Assembly (NCBI RefSeq): GCF_001653565.1
Contig: NZ_LYPB01000085.1
Span: forward strand, 69,790 to 133,789
Origin: Paenibacillus oryzisoli
GTDB lineage: Bacteria; Bacillota; Bacilli; Paenibacillales; NBRC-103111
Length of the DNA stretch: 64,000 nucleotides
Reading direction: 5' to 3'
The position numbers were made by a program, and so were the translations under genes. Under the pieces are notes generated by a model. It saw only the letters and a program-made list of their open reading frames with translations. It was not told the DNA's origin and did no database searches. Of this stretch, positions 9,000 through 18,768 are shown one piece after another. Each line of letters starts with the position of its first letter. Within the stretch, counting starts at the first letter, position 1.

Positions 9000-11315
9000 T
9001 CACTTTAATTCCTTGTATTTCCCAGGCGTAATGCCTTCAAACTTCTTGAAAGTTCGGTTAAATGTATTGATATCGGCATACCCAACCTTGCGCGCAATCT
9101 CCATAATGGAGAGCGATTGTTCGGATAGCAGCTTTTTGGCTTCCTCCAACCGTGTTCGACTTATGAAATCAAGCAATGCATCGCCGGTCTGTGCCTTAAA
9201 TTGTTTGGATAAATAGGACGGTGTGATTCCGAACTTCTCTCCAATCATCGAAATGTTCAAATTATCTTCTGCATAGTTGGCTTTCACAAATGAAATAACT
9301 AGTTCGCCAAGCGGACTGTGCTCCTGTTTACGTTCAGCTTGGATGGATTGGCACACCTGCTCAAGAATGGAGAGAATTTCCCCTGTCATCTCTTTCATCG
9401 TTTCACAGGCAAATAGTCGCTCTACAGGATGAAACTGCTCGATAAAGGACGTTTTGTTGCCTTGAGAGCCAATTTCATTCATCGTTTTCAACATTGTACT
9501 GGCAAGATCGAACATGAGACACTTACCGAGTGGGACGGATAACACTGCATTGGATGCGTTCGTTTCGATAATTTGCTCGATGATAGCGCTCGACTTCTCA
9601 TAATCACCGGTTTTGACAAAATTGATCAATTGCTGCTCTACATGCAAAGGGTAATAATAGTTGCCAGCCTGATGGGCCGCTTCGGAACTCGGTAATTCGT
9701 CGTAACGAATGATCGCTCCACCACCTACAACAAGACGATAAGCCATTGCCGACAACGCTTCCTGATAAGCCCCGGCAATCCCGAACAATTCCGTATGAAT
9801 GCCGCTAATAGAAACAGTCAAATGGACATGGAAATGGTCTAGCAAGAACAATTTCACCTGATCGGCAACTTGTTGCAGCTCTTCCGGATCCTGTCCCGTG
9901 CTGAAATTGAAAATACATGCCTGCATATCGTCCATTTCAGTTACAAAGCCCCGATGCTGGCCGCCGATCACTTCTTCCACTACATTCATTAGTATGAACT
10001 GCATCAATTTCACTTTCTGTGGATCTACAGTAACATCATCTTGGAACTTGCCAAAATGATCGATATGGAACAAGAGAACTGCAAAATGAGGCGAAGACAA
10101 TTGTATATCGTGCGCTGAGAGCGATTCATGGACTGGTATGTCCTGCTCGAGATTCCCCTTCAGCAGCCCCTGTAGAAAATGAGAGCGGATGGCATCTCGG
10201 TGCTGATGCAAACGACGATCTACCTGCTCTTTCTCTGCAAAAGTGTTATTCAGCGCATCTTGCAAGAAACCATACTCATTCGTTCCTTCGGCAAATGAAA
10301 TTCCTGCTTTCATCGAGAAGCTGCGAATGAGGAGATTGATTGGATTATAATTTTTGCGAAGGAACAGGAACGTGACTACCCCGCCTAGCAGTAGGCTCAG
10401 CCCAATGCTCGCATAGACGAGCCTTTTCATATACTTCATTTTATCATCAAAGCGCTCAGCAGGAATCATCGACATGTATTTCCAGCCTGTCCTTGCTGAC
10501 GTGGTATAGGAAACAGCGACTTGTTCACCGGCGACATCCCCGTAGAAGAGACCGTTTTCACCAGTAAACTTATCATACGTAAGAAATTCCGGTCTTTGCT
10601 CAAGGCCGCTAGTCGCGACTAGTCGATTTTCTTTATCCAGCAACGCAACAGATGTCGCTTCAGATGGCGGAAGATTTGCCAGCAGTTTCGTATCCCTCAT
10701 GACAAACAGGAGCACGGCTCCTGGCTGATCACGATTCGCCAATGAAACGGATTTGGCAAATAAAACAGCCTTGTAGCCATTGTCACCCTCTTGTATCGTC
10801 ACTGGCATATAAGAATGGACATAGCGATTATCCAGAAACGACTTCCAAGCATCGTACCCTTTCAGGGTTTGTCCATCTAGCATCTGAAATAATTGGCGGC
10901 TGTCTGTCCGGTTGCGTGTGGATATGACCGTATCGCTATTCTTGTAGTAGAGATAGATTTGTTCGATGAACTCATTCGCCGTCTGATACACGCGCAAATC
11001 ATTCGAAATGTTGACTAAATCGTAATAATCGTTATCTGTAAGGGGCTGGGCGGTATTAATAAACGCATTCACCTCTTTATTGAGGGAAATTTCCAAACTT
11101 AACCGCTCTATGCCTCCCAAACTGTTATCTATCGCCAATTCCATCTGTTTCAATGCATTCGTATTCGCACGATTGACTTCCGATTCAACCACATGCCAAG
11201 AAGCCGCATATAGAATGCCACTAATGATGATCGGGACGAGCAGCACGGAAATATAAGAAGTAAACCAAGTAAACATGACGCTGCGCTTATTAAACCGGAT
11301 CCGATTAAACTTCAT
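9000..11315 (-). CDS. Membrane-bound AraC-family sensor-regulator (YesN/YtdP-like)
   Basis: 771 aa from the ATG at 11315; a GTG six bases earlier is in frame but AAGGGG spacing favours the ATG. An N-terminal membrane segment (VMFTWFTSYISVLLVPIIISGILY), an extracellular Cache-like region of about 260 residues and a second membrane segment (LVYASIGLSLLLGGVVTFLFL) come first. A cytoplasmic linker follows, then a C-terminal AraC double helix-turn-helix ending FNRTFKKFEGITPGKYKELK. Proteins of this build sense an extracellular sugar or the loaded binding protein and activate the adjacent importer. It sits directly upstream of importer 1 but is separated by a terminator. The probable regulon includes the importer and the PL6 lyase. 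Confidence 0.9.
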   Translation of the reverse strand: MKFNRIRFNKRSVMFTWFTSYISVLLVPIIISGILYAASWHVVESEVNRANTNALKQMELAIDNSLGGIERLSLEISLNKEVNAFINTAQPLTDNDYYDLVNISNDLRVYQTANEFIEQIYLYYKNSDTVISTRNRTDSRQLFQMLDGQTLKGYDAWKSFLDNRYVHSYMPVTIQEGDNGYKAVLFAKSVSLANRDQPGAVLLFVMRDTKLLANLPPSEATSVALLDKENRLVATSGLEQRPEFLTYDKFTGENGLFYGDVAGEQVAVSYTTSARTGWKYMSMIPAERFDDKMKYMKRLVYASIGLSLLLGGVVTFLFLRKNYNPINLLIRSFSMKAGISFAEGTNEYGFLQDALNNTFAEKEQVDRRLHQHRDAIRSHFLQGLLKGNLEQDIPVHESLSAHDIQLSSPHFAVLLFHIDHFGKFQDDVTVDPQKVKLMQFILMNVVEEVIGGQHRGFVTEMDDMQACIFNFSTGQDPEELQQVADQVKLFLLDHFHVHLTVSISGIHTELFGIAGAYQEALSAMAYRLVVGGGAIIRYDELPSSEAAHQAGNYYYPLHVEQQLINFVKTGDYEKSSAIIEQIIETNASNAVLSVPLGKCLMFDLASTMLKTMNEIGSQGNKTSFIEQFHPVERLFACETMKEMTGEILSILEQVCQSIQAERKQEHSPLGELVISFVKANYAEDNLNISMIGEKFGITPSYLSKQFKAQTGDALLDFISRTRLEEAKKLLSEQSLSIMEIARKVGYADINTFNRTFKKFEGITPGKYKELK

Positions 11316-11398
11316 TAGCACTAACCCCTTATCGCTGTTTGTAACTGCTTGCCTATATTATATCCAAAATTGAGGTAACCGTCTCTGATTTAAGTCCC

Positions 11399-12526
11399 TC
11401 ATACCCAAAGCAGCGGCTGCCTTATGGCCATATTCCTCCGCAATTCTGCTTCTTTTGGCTGGTGATCTAATTTGCGCCATAAGCCAAGAAGCCTTTCAGA
11501 ATCATAAGCCAACCCTGCAAACAGTAAGAATGACATAGCTACTGGCCACTGTGCATCATATTCGACATCTCGGCCATAGGGCCAGGATGGCTTATTTTCA
11601 ATATAAGGAAGTAAGAAAGCGATCCCCTTCTCTATGCCTCTGCCATCCGACAGTTGAAACTCCCACAAATTATCCTCATCCGTAGTAAGAAGGTGCGTAA
11701 GGGTGATGAAATTATCCAGTGTAAAAAGAGAGTATGCATAGGGCTTCGTACGGGACAGCTCCCGCGGGAAACTCCCATCTATGTCCATCTGTTCTACTAG
11801 TAGTTTGGTTTTGTATTGTTCTCTGCACCAATCCAGCATGGTATGTTGACCTGTCAACCGCGCGAATGCAGCTGCTTGCACATACCAGCATAATCCATGA
11901 TTATTCGGTTCGTTTCTCTCTTCCACCCCTTGTGGATGCTCGTTCATCCATTGCAAGTAATCCCCGAACCATGCGGAAACCTGCTCCAGAACGCGAGAAT
12001 CTGCTTGTGACAAGTGACTGCTTTGCAGCAATGGAACGGCTGCCGCTACATCAATCAAATGCAGGGTATCGATCACACCGATCCCTCGCCCATCGCATAT
12101 GCCAGGTACAGCTTGTGCATACAGCAGGTGCGGGTTCATTCGTGTGCGCTCATTGACGAAAAACGCGTCAAGCAACCGAATCGCATGGGCAGCGTACCGC
12201 TGCTCTCCCGTTATTCGGTAGGCGGCAGTCAGACAAGCTACCCGCGATCTCATTCGGCGAAGCAGAATCCGATGTGCATGGAAGTTGTCTGGATTACTCT
12301 CGCCATCACGGCGTACATAGGGCAATCCATTCGGCGTATTGGGATTTGGCCACCAGTAATCCCCATTTGAATAGTAGTCATGCGGGGTTCCGGGGCTATT
12401 TGGGGCTATTTCATCTGTAATCTGTACAGAAAGAGTCTCTAAGTAGACATCCCCAGCTTGGATGATCGCAGTTAGATCGAAATAAGTGCTCCAATTTTCT
12501 CTATTTAAATGTGCTAAATGTTCCAT
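11399..12526 (-). CDS. Alginate-lyase-family protein (PL5/PL38-like), cytoplasmic
   Basis: 375 aa, no signal peptide. The Pfam alginate-lyase (alpha/alpha) barrel signature is visible: DYYSNGDYWWPNPNTPNG near residue 50, RMNPHLLYAQAVPGICDGRGIGVID near 130-155, and NNHGLCWYVQ with a conserved Asn-His pair. A good GGGAG site precedes the ATG. Members cleave beta-1,4-linked uronic acid polymers (mannuronate, glucuronate or mixed) by beta-elimination. The lack of a signal suggests action on imported oligouronides rather than on polymer. It lies 138 bp downstream of the SLH-anchored PL6 gene and just upstream of the AraC gene, so it fits an extracellular-then-intracellular lyase pair. Substrate is inferred. 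Confidence 0.78.
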   Translation of the reverse strand: MEHLAHLNRENWSTYFDLTAIIQAGDVYLETLSVQITDEIAPNSPGTPHDYYSNGDYWWPNPNTPNGLPYVRRDGESNPDNFHAHRILLRRMRSRVACLTAAYRITGEQRYAAHAIRLLDAFFVNERTRMNPHLLYAQAVPGICDGRGIGVIDTLHLIDVAAAVPLLQSSHLSQADSRVLEQVSAWFGDYLQWMNEHPQGVEERNEPNNHGLCWYVQAAAFARLTGQHTMLDWCREQYKTKLLVEQMDIDGSFPRELSRTKPYAYSLFTLDNFITLTHLLTTDEDNLWEFQLSDGRGIEKGIAFLLPYIENKPSWPYGRDVEYDAQWPVAMSFLLFAGLAYDSERLLGLWRKLDHQPKEAELRRNMAIRQPLLWV

Positions 12527-12565
12527 TTGTCTATTCTCCCTTCAAATATGTTAACAAAGCACTAA

Positions 12566-12613
12566 ATGCAGCAGGCCAGATCCTCAAAAAACGGGATGCC
12601 AGGCCTACTGCAT
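12566..12613 (-). terminator. Hairpin downstream of the PL6 gene
   Basis: Arms 12566-12577 and 12602-12613 pair (ATGCAG.AGGCC with GGCCT.CTGCAT, one mismatch) around a loop that itself contains a short GC stem. It is 51 bp past the PL6 stop. On the minus strand only a short T stretch (CATTTAG) follows, so it may be a weak terminator or a processing hairpin. Confidence 0.45.
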
Positions 12614-12663
12614 ATCATCTTGCATTTGTGTAGTTGTGTATTAAAGATGAATTTACGATGACG

Positions 12664-15600
12664 TTAGCGCTCTAATAACCTCATAATTATCGTTACCGCT
12701 TCCGCTCTTGTTGCCTCAGCTAACGGCTCGAACGAATTTTGCTCGCGTCCGGTTACAAGCCCCAAGGAAGCGGCTTGCGAAATGAACGGTAGAGCCCAAG
12801 CTGGAATTTGCGAGCTGTCGCTAAACGTGACGGGAGATGACGTGCTTCCTTGTTGCGCATAGGCTCTTATCAGCATAGCAACCATTTCTGTTCGGTTGAT
12901 CGCTTTATTAGGTCGCAAGGAGTCGTCTTCATACCCTTGAAGAATGCCTGCTTTCAACGCGGCCCCCAACTCGCCAACTGCCCAAGGGGGAATATCTGCC
13001 CCATCGGCAAATGGTGTCGTTGATGCTTCAGCCTTTAAACCAAGAGCCCGAACCAACATAGCGGCAAATTGTATTCTTGTCATTGGCTCATCAGGTTTAA
13101 AACTGCCATCCCCGTAACCGTTCACGATACCTTTGGCAGCAGCACGAGAGATAACATCGGATGCCCAATGATTCGGGATATCGGCAAAAGATTCCTGCGT
13201 GGGTACGGTTGTGGACGGATCTTTGGGTTCTACAGACGGTTTACTCGGTTCCGGTATCGGCGTTGGCGTTGGTGCAGGCACCGGCGTAGAACCCGATGAG
13301 GAATCCGATGAAGGACCTGAAGAAGAACCCGATGAAGACGAACCACTCGCAGCAGGACGCTGTGCTCGTATCGTGTACGTTTTGTGTACACCAGAAGGCA
13401 TCGTCACATCCAGCAGAATAACACTGCCGCTAGCCGCAATGGCGAGCGTTCTACTCTCGCTGCCGCTGAGAACATATTGTTGAGTACTACCGTCTACGCT
13501 CACTTGAATGGCAGCACCCTTAGTGACGGAAGCTGGCGTCACGGTCAAACTGCTGATACTTGTCGGAACTGTCACTGTATAGTAAGTGATCTCTGAACTG
13601 AATGCTGGTGTAATCGTCAAATTGGAACTAATTTGAAGACTGTTTAACGCAGGCTTCTCCTCTTTAACCGGTATGTTCTGTCCTGCATTTGGTCCTACAT
13701 CTGACAATGTAAGAGGACGTTGCGTCAGCACACTCGCAGGTGCATATTCATCCGCTCCGACGTCGACTGTATGTGTCCGTCTTTGGCCGTCCATATCATC
13801 CCCCGGCAGATACGGGCCTTGTGCTGCATCGACCGCTGGGCTTAAAGGAGATAACCGAATGAGTCCGTCCATGCTGCGAACCAATTTCAGATCACCTTTG
13901 TACGTCGCATTGACAACCGTCGCTGTTGCTGACACAGCAGCAAGACCGTCGGTCATGTTGCCGACATAATTAGGTCTGCCATCGGTTATATCCTTTTCAT
14001 TAAATATCGTTCCTGCATTACTAAAAATCACATTGTTATATACCTGTGTACCGGTTGGCTCAAACGTCCGTTTAGCCATTTTGAGTGCCGAAGCTTTACC
14101 AGCTGGATTAACAATCGTATTGTTAAAAATTTGGACATTATATTGCCGCCAATGTCCACGAAGCAGCTCCGTCTGTCTTGCCGGTTCCAAGCTCCGGAGC
14201 GGTGCAACATCATTCACGCCGATCCCCCAGCGGATCATCGGATTCGCGCTGCCATCTGGCCCTGCATCCTCCGTGCCGCCATCAATTGTAACGGCATCGT
14301 CGGTCAAGCCTTCCATGTAATTGTTATAGATTTGATGATCATTTCCATAAATACGAAAGCCACTGGTACCTTCTTTTTTCCCATCTGCAAGTATAAAGTT
14401 ACCATAGAAGCTGTTACGATGACCATGTCGAGCCACCATGCCTCCGAAGGAATTCAGAATCGTGTTGTACCGAATCGTATTGTCGCTGCTTTTCACCGAC
14501 ACGATCTCATCTTCGCCATTTAAGGAATCGAACAAGTTGTACTGAACAGTTACATGACCGGGCACTAGAGACAAGCCAGAGAGTCCAAGCCGAATCGCTT
14601 CCATCCCATTGGTGACCCGTGGACCCATATCGTGGAAATAATTGTACTCAATCACGTCGTATTGCGAAACCATATCTCGACCATCGTACGTAATTGCAGC
14701 GCCAAAGCCGGTTTTCGGTCCAATATCGTTGTAGGCAATCCGGTTATGACTGCCGTTGCCCTCTACCCGGATATAGTGCCGATCCGTTCCGCCATCCGTG
14801 AGCAGCGTTGATCCAGGTGTATGTGACGTTTCCCCTGTATAGACAGCGTTGTTAGCGTTATATTCGCTGCCATAACGGCAGCTGTTATCTACGCCAATGA
14901 CGCACCAGATGATCTGCCCGCCTTTGGTAAACCTGTATTTCTGCCCCGTTTCATCTAAGGCAAATGTGTTTCGCAGGATGGAGATATTGGTAGTGTCATA
15001 AAGTTCTACGCCAGGGTGCAGCCCTTTCAATGAACTTAACAACTCTTCGGGAACACCTCGGCTTCGCAGCGAATTCTCGCTATCTTCCGATCCGCCGCTG
15101 GAATGGAACGTGAGTCCTTCCACGCTGACGTAGCTGGCATTCTGAATATACATATAGCTATCCCCGGCGATAATCGCCTTCCCTTGCTCTGCTGCTATTA
15201 CCCGAATCGGTTGCGCAGCCGTTCCTTGCTTATCCTTAATGATGAAGGGCCCTTGCTGCTCATACGTGCCATTCTGCAACTCAATTGTCGTGCCTGGCGT
15301 AGCTTGATCGAGCGCTGTCTGCAACTCGCTAGCTGAATGGACGCGGACAACTTGAATTGGAGGCAGCGGCTCTACCGGTTTATCCCCCGCTTGCGGCGGG
15401 CCCGTTGGTCCTGTCGGTTCAGTCACTTCTGGTGGTATTCCCGTGTAAAGCTCAACTTCCGTAATACTATTCCAACTGCTTGAACTTCCTGATGCACTAT
15501 TCCCATAGCCAACCAACCGTAAATAACGGTAGGACCCAGGCTGACCCAGTACATACGGCTGCAAAATACTGTCGCCTACACGAAGTGCTCGGGAGCTTCG

Positions 15601-17598
15601 TTTGGTCAACAGAACCGTCGATTGTTGGAAATCCGCTTGATTCGAGCCTAATATTTCAAAACTAGATACCCTGTCGATTGCATTCAGAAAAGCGATGTTC
15701 AGATACGTTACTGTCTCAGGCTGCCCGAGATCAAATTGCAGCCACTCCCCTTGTCCCGAAGCCGACCACCGCACATCGTTATCCCAGATGCCGTCTACCA
15801 CATTGGCCGGGATATTGGTTGTGTTGGGTTGGTAAGAACTCGCGGTCACCGTGGTCGCGTTCATCGGAATGCGGCCGTTCGTTCCTTTGGCCGACAACCG
15901 ATACGCTTGCAAGGCATATGTATTGATCGAGCTGCCGCTGGAAGCGTTCACCTTCATTTTGTTAATCCCAGCCGTCATGGCAATCTGATTGGTATCGCTC
16001 ACCGGCTGATTCGTCACTGTGTTGTTCGTCAGCGTCGCATTCACTGCAATCCCTGCTTCTGCCTGCCAATCCAAGCCAATTGAGCTGGCATTTTCAGGAA
16101 CTGTTACTTCATAGCCGTCTAACTTAGCCGGTGAGAACGTTGGCGTCATGCTTAGATGCTGACTACCCGTCCAAGCGTCCAAAGCGGATAACTGAATATC
16201 CGGTAATTTCTCTGCAAAGGTAAAATACAAACCATCAACAAGCGTCGCATCCGCTGCATAGTAAGTTTCCCCGTGTAGAGTAACCTGAGTTAAAGGGAGA
16301 GACACGGCATCGCTGAAATCTCCGCTGTTACTTGTTAACAGCAGACCACCAGACGGAAGCAGCCCTTGCGGAAATGCAACCTGCACAGCGCCAACATGAC
16401 CGGTGTTCTGCACCTTCCACGTACGTGTCGACCGCTTGAAGCCCGATCCATAAGGAACAGAAGCCGCAGTGCTTTCATTATCTCCCCATAGCAAATACTG
16501 TTTATCGGTGAGCGCTTGTTTGGCGCTAATAATGATCTGAGATGCTACCGGATCTTCACCGCTTCGGCTTGTATCCATCGCCAACGCACCTTCTTCATCC
16601 CTAGCAATACCTGCGACATTATTGTTGAATGCCGCGTTAAGCGTGTACGGCCATACGACTTGCGGAGTCACCCCAGCTGAGACGTAATCCTTCCCTTTCA
16701 GTGGCGTTCCGAATTTGAGAGCCATATACGTCTGCACTTGATTGTGCTGCATCGCAGTAAGCGCACCGTTAAACACAATCAACTCGCCTAATTGTCCGTC
16801 GTAACCGGAACCGCCGCTAAGTGCAGAGCCAATCGTCATCGGATTGCTCCCGACACCTTTCATCGGAAGGCGTGAAGCAGTTGAAGTCGCATATGACTGC
16901 CCGTCGAGCGTAATGGATTGGTAGACGTTTCCTGTCACGGGCTGCGAGTCAAATTGGAATCCCCAACTGTTATATTGACGAAGGGGTACGTTATATCCCG
17001 TTGTAAGACGTGGATTGCTACCTGAGGCGAGATCGCCTGAATCCCACAAAATTTGCGTATTCGGGTTAGAGTAGAAAGGAAGATACGCCCCCAATTTCCC
17101 TTTCCCCTGTAACGTTTCATAAAATATTTGCGAAGACTTATTCGTTTCCGTCAATCCACCCGCCGTCACATAAACGCTTGCACGATCTACGGCCTCATCT
17201 TGGGCGAACAACCCGTCCACGTCGACTAAGATACTGCCGGTGCCTGCGCGGATAAATTGCACGGCAGGTTGGAAATTCAGTGACGGATTGGATGCCACAT
17301 ATTTGGGCTTCGTCCGGGGACTAGAAGCGCCCACTGTCCCATCATTAATAAAGTTATTCTCTTGCGGACCGCTATCCTTCCAAGAGGTAACTTCTCCGCT
17401 TCCATTCACGGTCATACTAGCCGGATCGGCTTTAAGCCATAATTTCAGCAAGCTCTCATCTACGCCGCCCGGCGTTCCTGCCACAGCACTATCGGCATGC
17501 GCTTTAGAGAAACCTGCAGGTAAACCTGCTAGAGTTAAAGCGCTTGCAAGCAGCAAGCTGATGATCCGTTTCGCATATTCGCTTGAACCTTTCTTCAA
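12664..17598 (-). CDS. Secreted SLH-anchored PL6 polysaccharide lyase with CBM32
   Basis: 1644 aa. The order is: signal peptide (about 1-36); LamG-like domain (about 45-300); a region with a cadherin-like beta-sandwich (about 460-560); CBM32/F5-8C (about 580-720); PL6 right-handed beta-helix (about 750-1290); a second cadherin-like domain; a Ser/Pro/Thr linker; and three SLH repeats (about 1460-1644). The PL6 catalytic Lys and Arg are recognisable at K1036 (SVKSSDN) and R1057 (VARHGH), 21 apart as in chondroitinase B. PL6 enzymes cleave alginate or dermatan sulfate. The protein is probably held on the cell wall through SLH. The start is TTG, preceded by AGAGGTGATG; no in-frame ATG lies nearby. 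It shares an upstream region with importer 1. Confidence 0.9.
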   Translation of the reverse strand: MKKGSSEYAKRIISLLLASALTLAGLPAGFSKAHADSAVAGTPGGVDESLLKLWLKADPASMTVNGSGEVTSWKDSGPQENNFINDGTVGASSPRTKPKYVASNPSLNFQPAVQFIRAGTGSILVDVDGLFAQDEAVDRASVYVTAGGLTETNKSSQIFYETLQGKGKLGAYLPFYSNPNTQILWDSGDLASGSNPRLTTGYNVPLRQYNSWGFQFDSQPVTGNVYQSITLDGQSYATSTASRLPMKGVGSNPMTIGSALSGGSGYDGQLGELIVFNGALTAMQHNQVQTYMALKFGTPLKGKDYVSAGVTPQVVWPYTLNAAFNNNVAGIARDEEGALAMDTSRSGEDPVASQIIISAKQALTDKQYLLWGDNESTAASVPYGSGFKRSTRTWKVQNTGHVGAVQVAFPQGLLPSGGLLLTSNSGDFSDAVSLPLTQVTLHGETYYAADATLVDGLYFTFAEKLPDIQLSALDAWTGSQHLSMTPTFSPAKLDGYEVTVPENASSIGLDWQAEAGIAVNATLTNNTVTNQPVSDTNQIAMTAGINKMKVNASSGSSINTYALQAYRLSAKGTNGRIPMNATTVTASSYQPNTTNIPANVVDGIWDNDVRWSASGQGEWLQFDLGQPETVTYLNIAFLNAIDRVSSFEILGSNQADFQQSTVLLTKRSSRALRVGDSILQPYVLGQPGSYRYLRLVGYGNSASGSSSSWNSITEVELYTGIPPEVTEPTGPTGPPQAGDKPVEPLPPIQVVRVHSASELQTALDQATPGTTIELQNGTYEQQGPFIIKDKQGTAAQPIRVIAAEQGKAIIAGDSYMYIQNASYVSVEGLTFHSSGGSEDSENSLRSRGVPEELLSSLKGLHPGVELYDTTNISILRNTFALDETGQKYRFTKGGQIIWCVIGVDNSCRYGSEYNANNAVYTGETSHTPGSTLLTDGGTDRHYIRVEGNGSHNRIAYNDIGPKTGFGAAITYDGRDMVSQYDVIEYNYFHDMGPRVTNGMEAIRLGLSGLSLVPGHVTVQYNLFDSLNGEDEIVSVKSSDNTIRYNTILNSFGGMVARHGHRNSFYGNFILADGKKEGTSGFRIYGNDHQIYNNYMEGLTDDAVTIDGGTEDAGPDGSANPMIRWGIGVNDVAPLRSLEPARQTELLRGHWRQYNVQIFNNTIVNPAGKASALKMAKRTFEPTGTQVYNNVIFSNAGTIFNEKDITDGRPNYVGNMTDGLAAVSATATVVNATYKGDLKLVRSMDGLIRLSPLSPAVDAAQGPYLPGDDMDGQRRTHTVDVGADEYAPASVLTQRPLTLSDVGPNAGQNIPVKEEKPALNSLQISSNLTITPAFSSEITYYTVTVPTSISSLTVTPASVTKGAAIQVSVDGSTQQYVLSGSESRTLAIAASGSVILLDVTMPSGVHKTYTIRAQRPAASGSSSSGSSSGPSSDSSSGSTPVPAPTPTPIPEPSKPSVEPKDPSTTVPTQESFADIPNHWASDVISRAAAKGIVNGYGDGSFKPDEPMTRIQFAAMLVRALGLKAEASTTPFADGADIPPWAVGELGAALKAGILQGYEDDSLRPNKAINRTEMVAMLIRAYAQQGSTSSPVTFSDSSQIPAWALPFISQAASLGLVTGREQNSFEPLAEATRAEAVTIIMRLLER

Positions 17599-17697
17599 TT
17601 CAACATCACCTCTTCGTTATGATTGCGCTCTTCGGCATGGTGCTGAAGAGCGTACAAGCCATTACACTCATCATATGGAAACCCTTACAATTAGGAA

Positions 17698-17768
17698 ATC
17701 GTCAAAACCCAAACTCATCATCAAAATCTGGAATTGCACTGATCATTATCTAGAATGAACGTGCAAAT
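17698..17768 (-). promoter_or_regulatory. Shared upstream control region, copy 2 (PL6 lyase)
   Basis: On the minus strand this 71-bp stretch contains TTTGCAC, TGATCAGTGCAATTC, GATTTT and GTTTTGACGAT in the same order and nearly the same spacing as 8875-8947. It ends 99 bp upstream of the PL6 start. A hairpin (CGCTCTTC/GAAGAGCG, 17626-17652) lies between it and the start codon. Confidence 0.5.
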
Positions 17769-17833
17769 TAGGAATCGTTCCATCGTTCCTTCCAGTCATA
17801 CCCCTATTCTATCTTCCATTATAGTAAGAAAAT

Positions 17834-17856
17834 AGGTGCGCCATTTCGGCGCACCT
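17834..17856 (-). terminator. Terminator after the metalloprotease-like gene
   Basis: A perfect 9-bp GC-rich stem (17834-17842 with 17848-17856) with a 5-base loop, followed on the minus strand by ATTTTCTTAC. It sits six bases past the stop codon of the gene at 17863-18768. Confidence 0.8.
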
Positions 17857-17862
17857 TCTCGT

Positions 17863-18768
17863 TTAGTCATGATCTTTACATTTGCATTTGCACTTGCGAT
17901 AGGGATCTGTTCTAGGTTTAAATTTAAGATTTAAATTATCCGGACCAATTTCCTTAATAAGTTTCGTTATTTCTTTATTAATCTTCTTAACTTTTTCGGA
18001 TTCATGTATAGGTTTTGGTCTGTCACAGCATGGGCAAGCAGGTACTTTCTCGCACTTAATAGGATATTGACCGCTAGCCAATGACCCCGATGCAGATGCG
18101 CTAATACTTACTGGTGCCATTCCACTGAAATTGTTCTCCAGAATTAATTTACTCTGTATAGCTACGTTACCCTGCGCTTCATTAATAAAGGGGTTGCTTG
18201 AAGGAACGAAACCGTTCATGAGATTCTGCGGATTGTCATTATGATCATTCCCTGGGTTCGAAGGATCGTTAATCGTAAAACTATTAGAGCTGTTGCTTGT
18301 AAAACGACCGAATAGCACATGTCCAGCTTCATGCGCTAACAAATAAGAATCAGAGGCATTGTCCGTCAAGACAACTTGTCCATATAAGCCATAATTAGTC
18401 GCGCTATTAAAAAACGTCGTCTGTGGTCCACCATTTCCAACAGCACCAGAGCTTAGGGATGGTCCACTTAAATAGACGACATACATCGCCGTCGCATTAT
18501 TGTTGACGGTCCGAGCTTGCATGATCAGTGATTGAACCCTTGCATCATTCACACTTGAAACCGTATTCGCAACAATCGTCACATCTGAAATGTAATACTC
18601 TCTGAAAGAAACAAAGTTAATATTCGCGCGAACACCAGGAAAAAAACCACTTCCCCAAGCTTCAGTAGCACGATCGATATCTCCTTGCACTCTAGCTCGA
18701 CGCATTTCAGGCGTATCGCTAGATCTTGCTCCTCTAGTAAAAATACTAACTACGGATACCGTTGCCAT
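17863..18768 (-). CDS. Putative zinc metalloprotease with HEAGH motif and Cys/Lys-rich tail
   Basis: 301 aa with an excellent AGGAGGAG site before the ATG. The zinc-binding and catalytic motif is H146-E-A-G-H150. Downstream, H176-N-D-N-P-Q-N-L-M184 could supply a third ligand and a Met-turn, so it looks like a distant metzincin. The gap from H150 to H176 is much longer than the classical HExxHxxGxxH arrangement. There is no signal peptide. The last 60 residues are rich in Cys and Lys (PACPCC, then alternating K and C before the end), which suggests metal binding or cross-linking. The gene stands alone, flanked by its own terminator and a 432-bp intergenic region. Function and substrate are unknown; a spore or cell-surface role is speculation. 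Confidence 0.7.
   Translation of the reverse strand: MATVSVVSIFTRGARSSDTPEMRRARVQGDIDRATEAWGSGFFPGVRANINFVSFREYYISDVTIVANTVSSVNDARVQSLIMQARTVNNNATAMYVVYLSGPSLSSGAVGNGGPQTTFFNSATNYGLYGQVVLTDNASDSYLLAHEAGHVLFGRFTSNSSNSFTINDPSNPGNDHNDNPQNLMNGFVPSSNPFINEAQGNVAIQSKLILENNFSGMAPVSISASASGSLASGQYPIKCEKVPACPCCDRPKPIHESEKVKKINKEITKLIKEIGPDNLNLKFKPRTDPYRKCKCKCKDHD

Noticed and set aside
11734..12370. 140- and 118-codon plus-strand frames
   Set aside because: Both are antisense to the alginate-lyase-family gene, which has strong family motifs and a good start.
17240..17758. 172-codon plus-strand frame across the start of the PL6 gene
   Set aside because: It is antisense to the signal peptide and LamG region of a clear gene, has no ribosome site and no recognisable domain.
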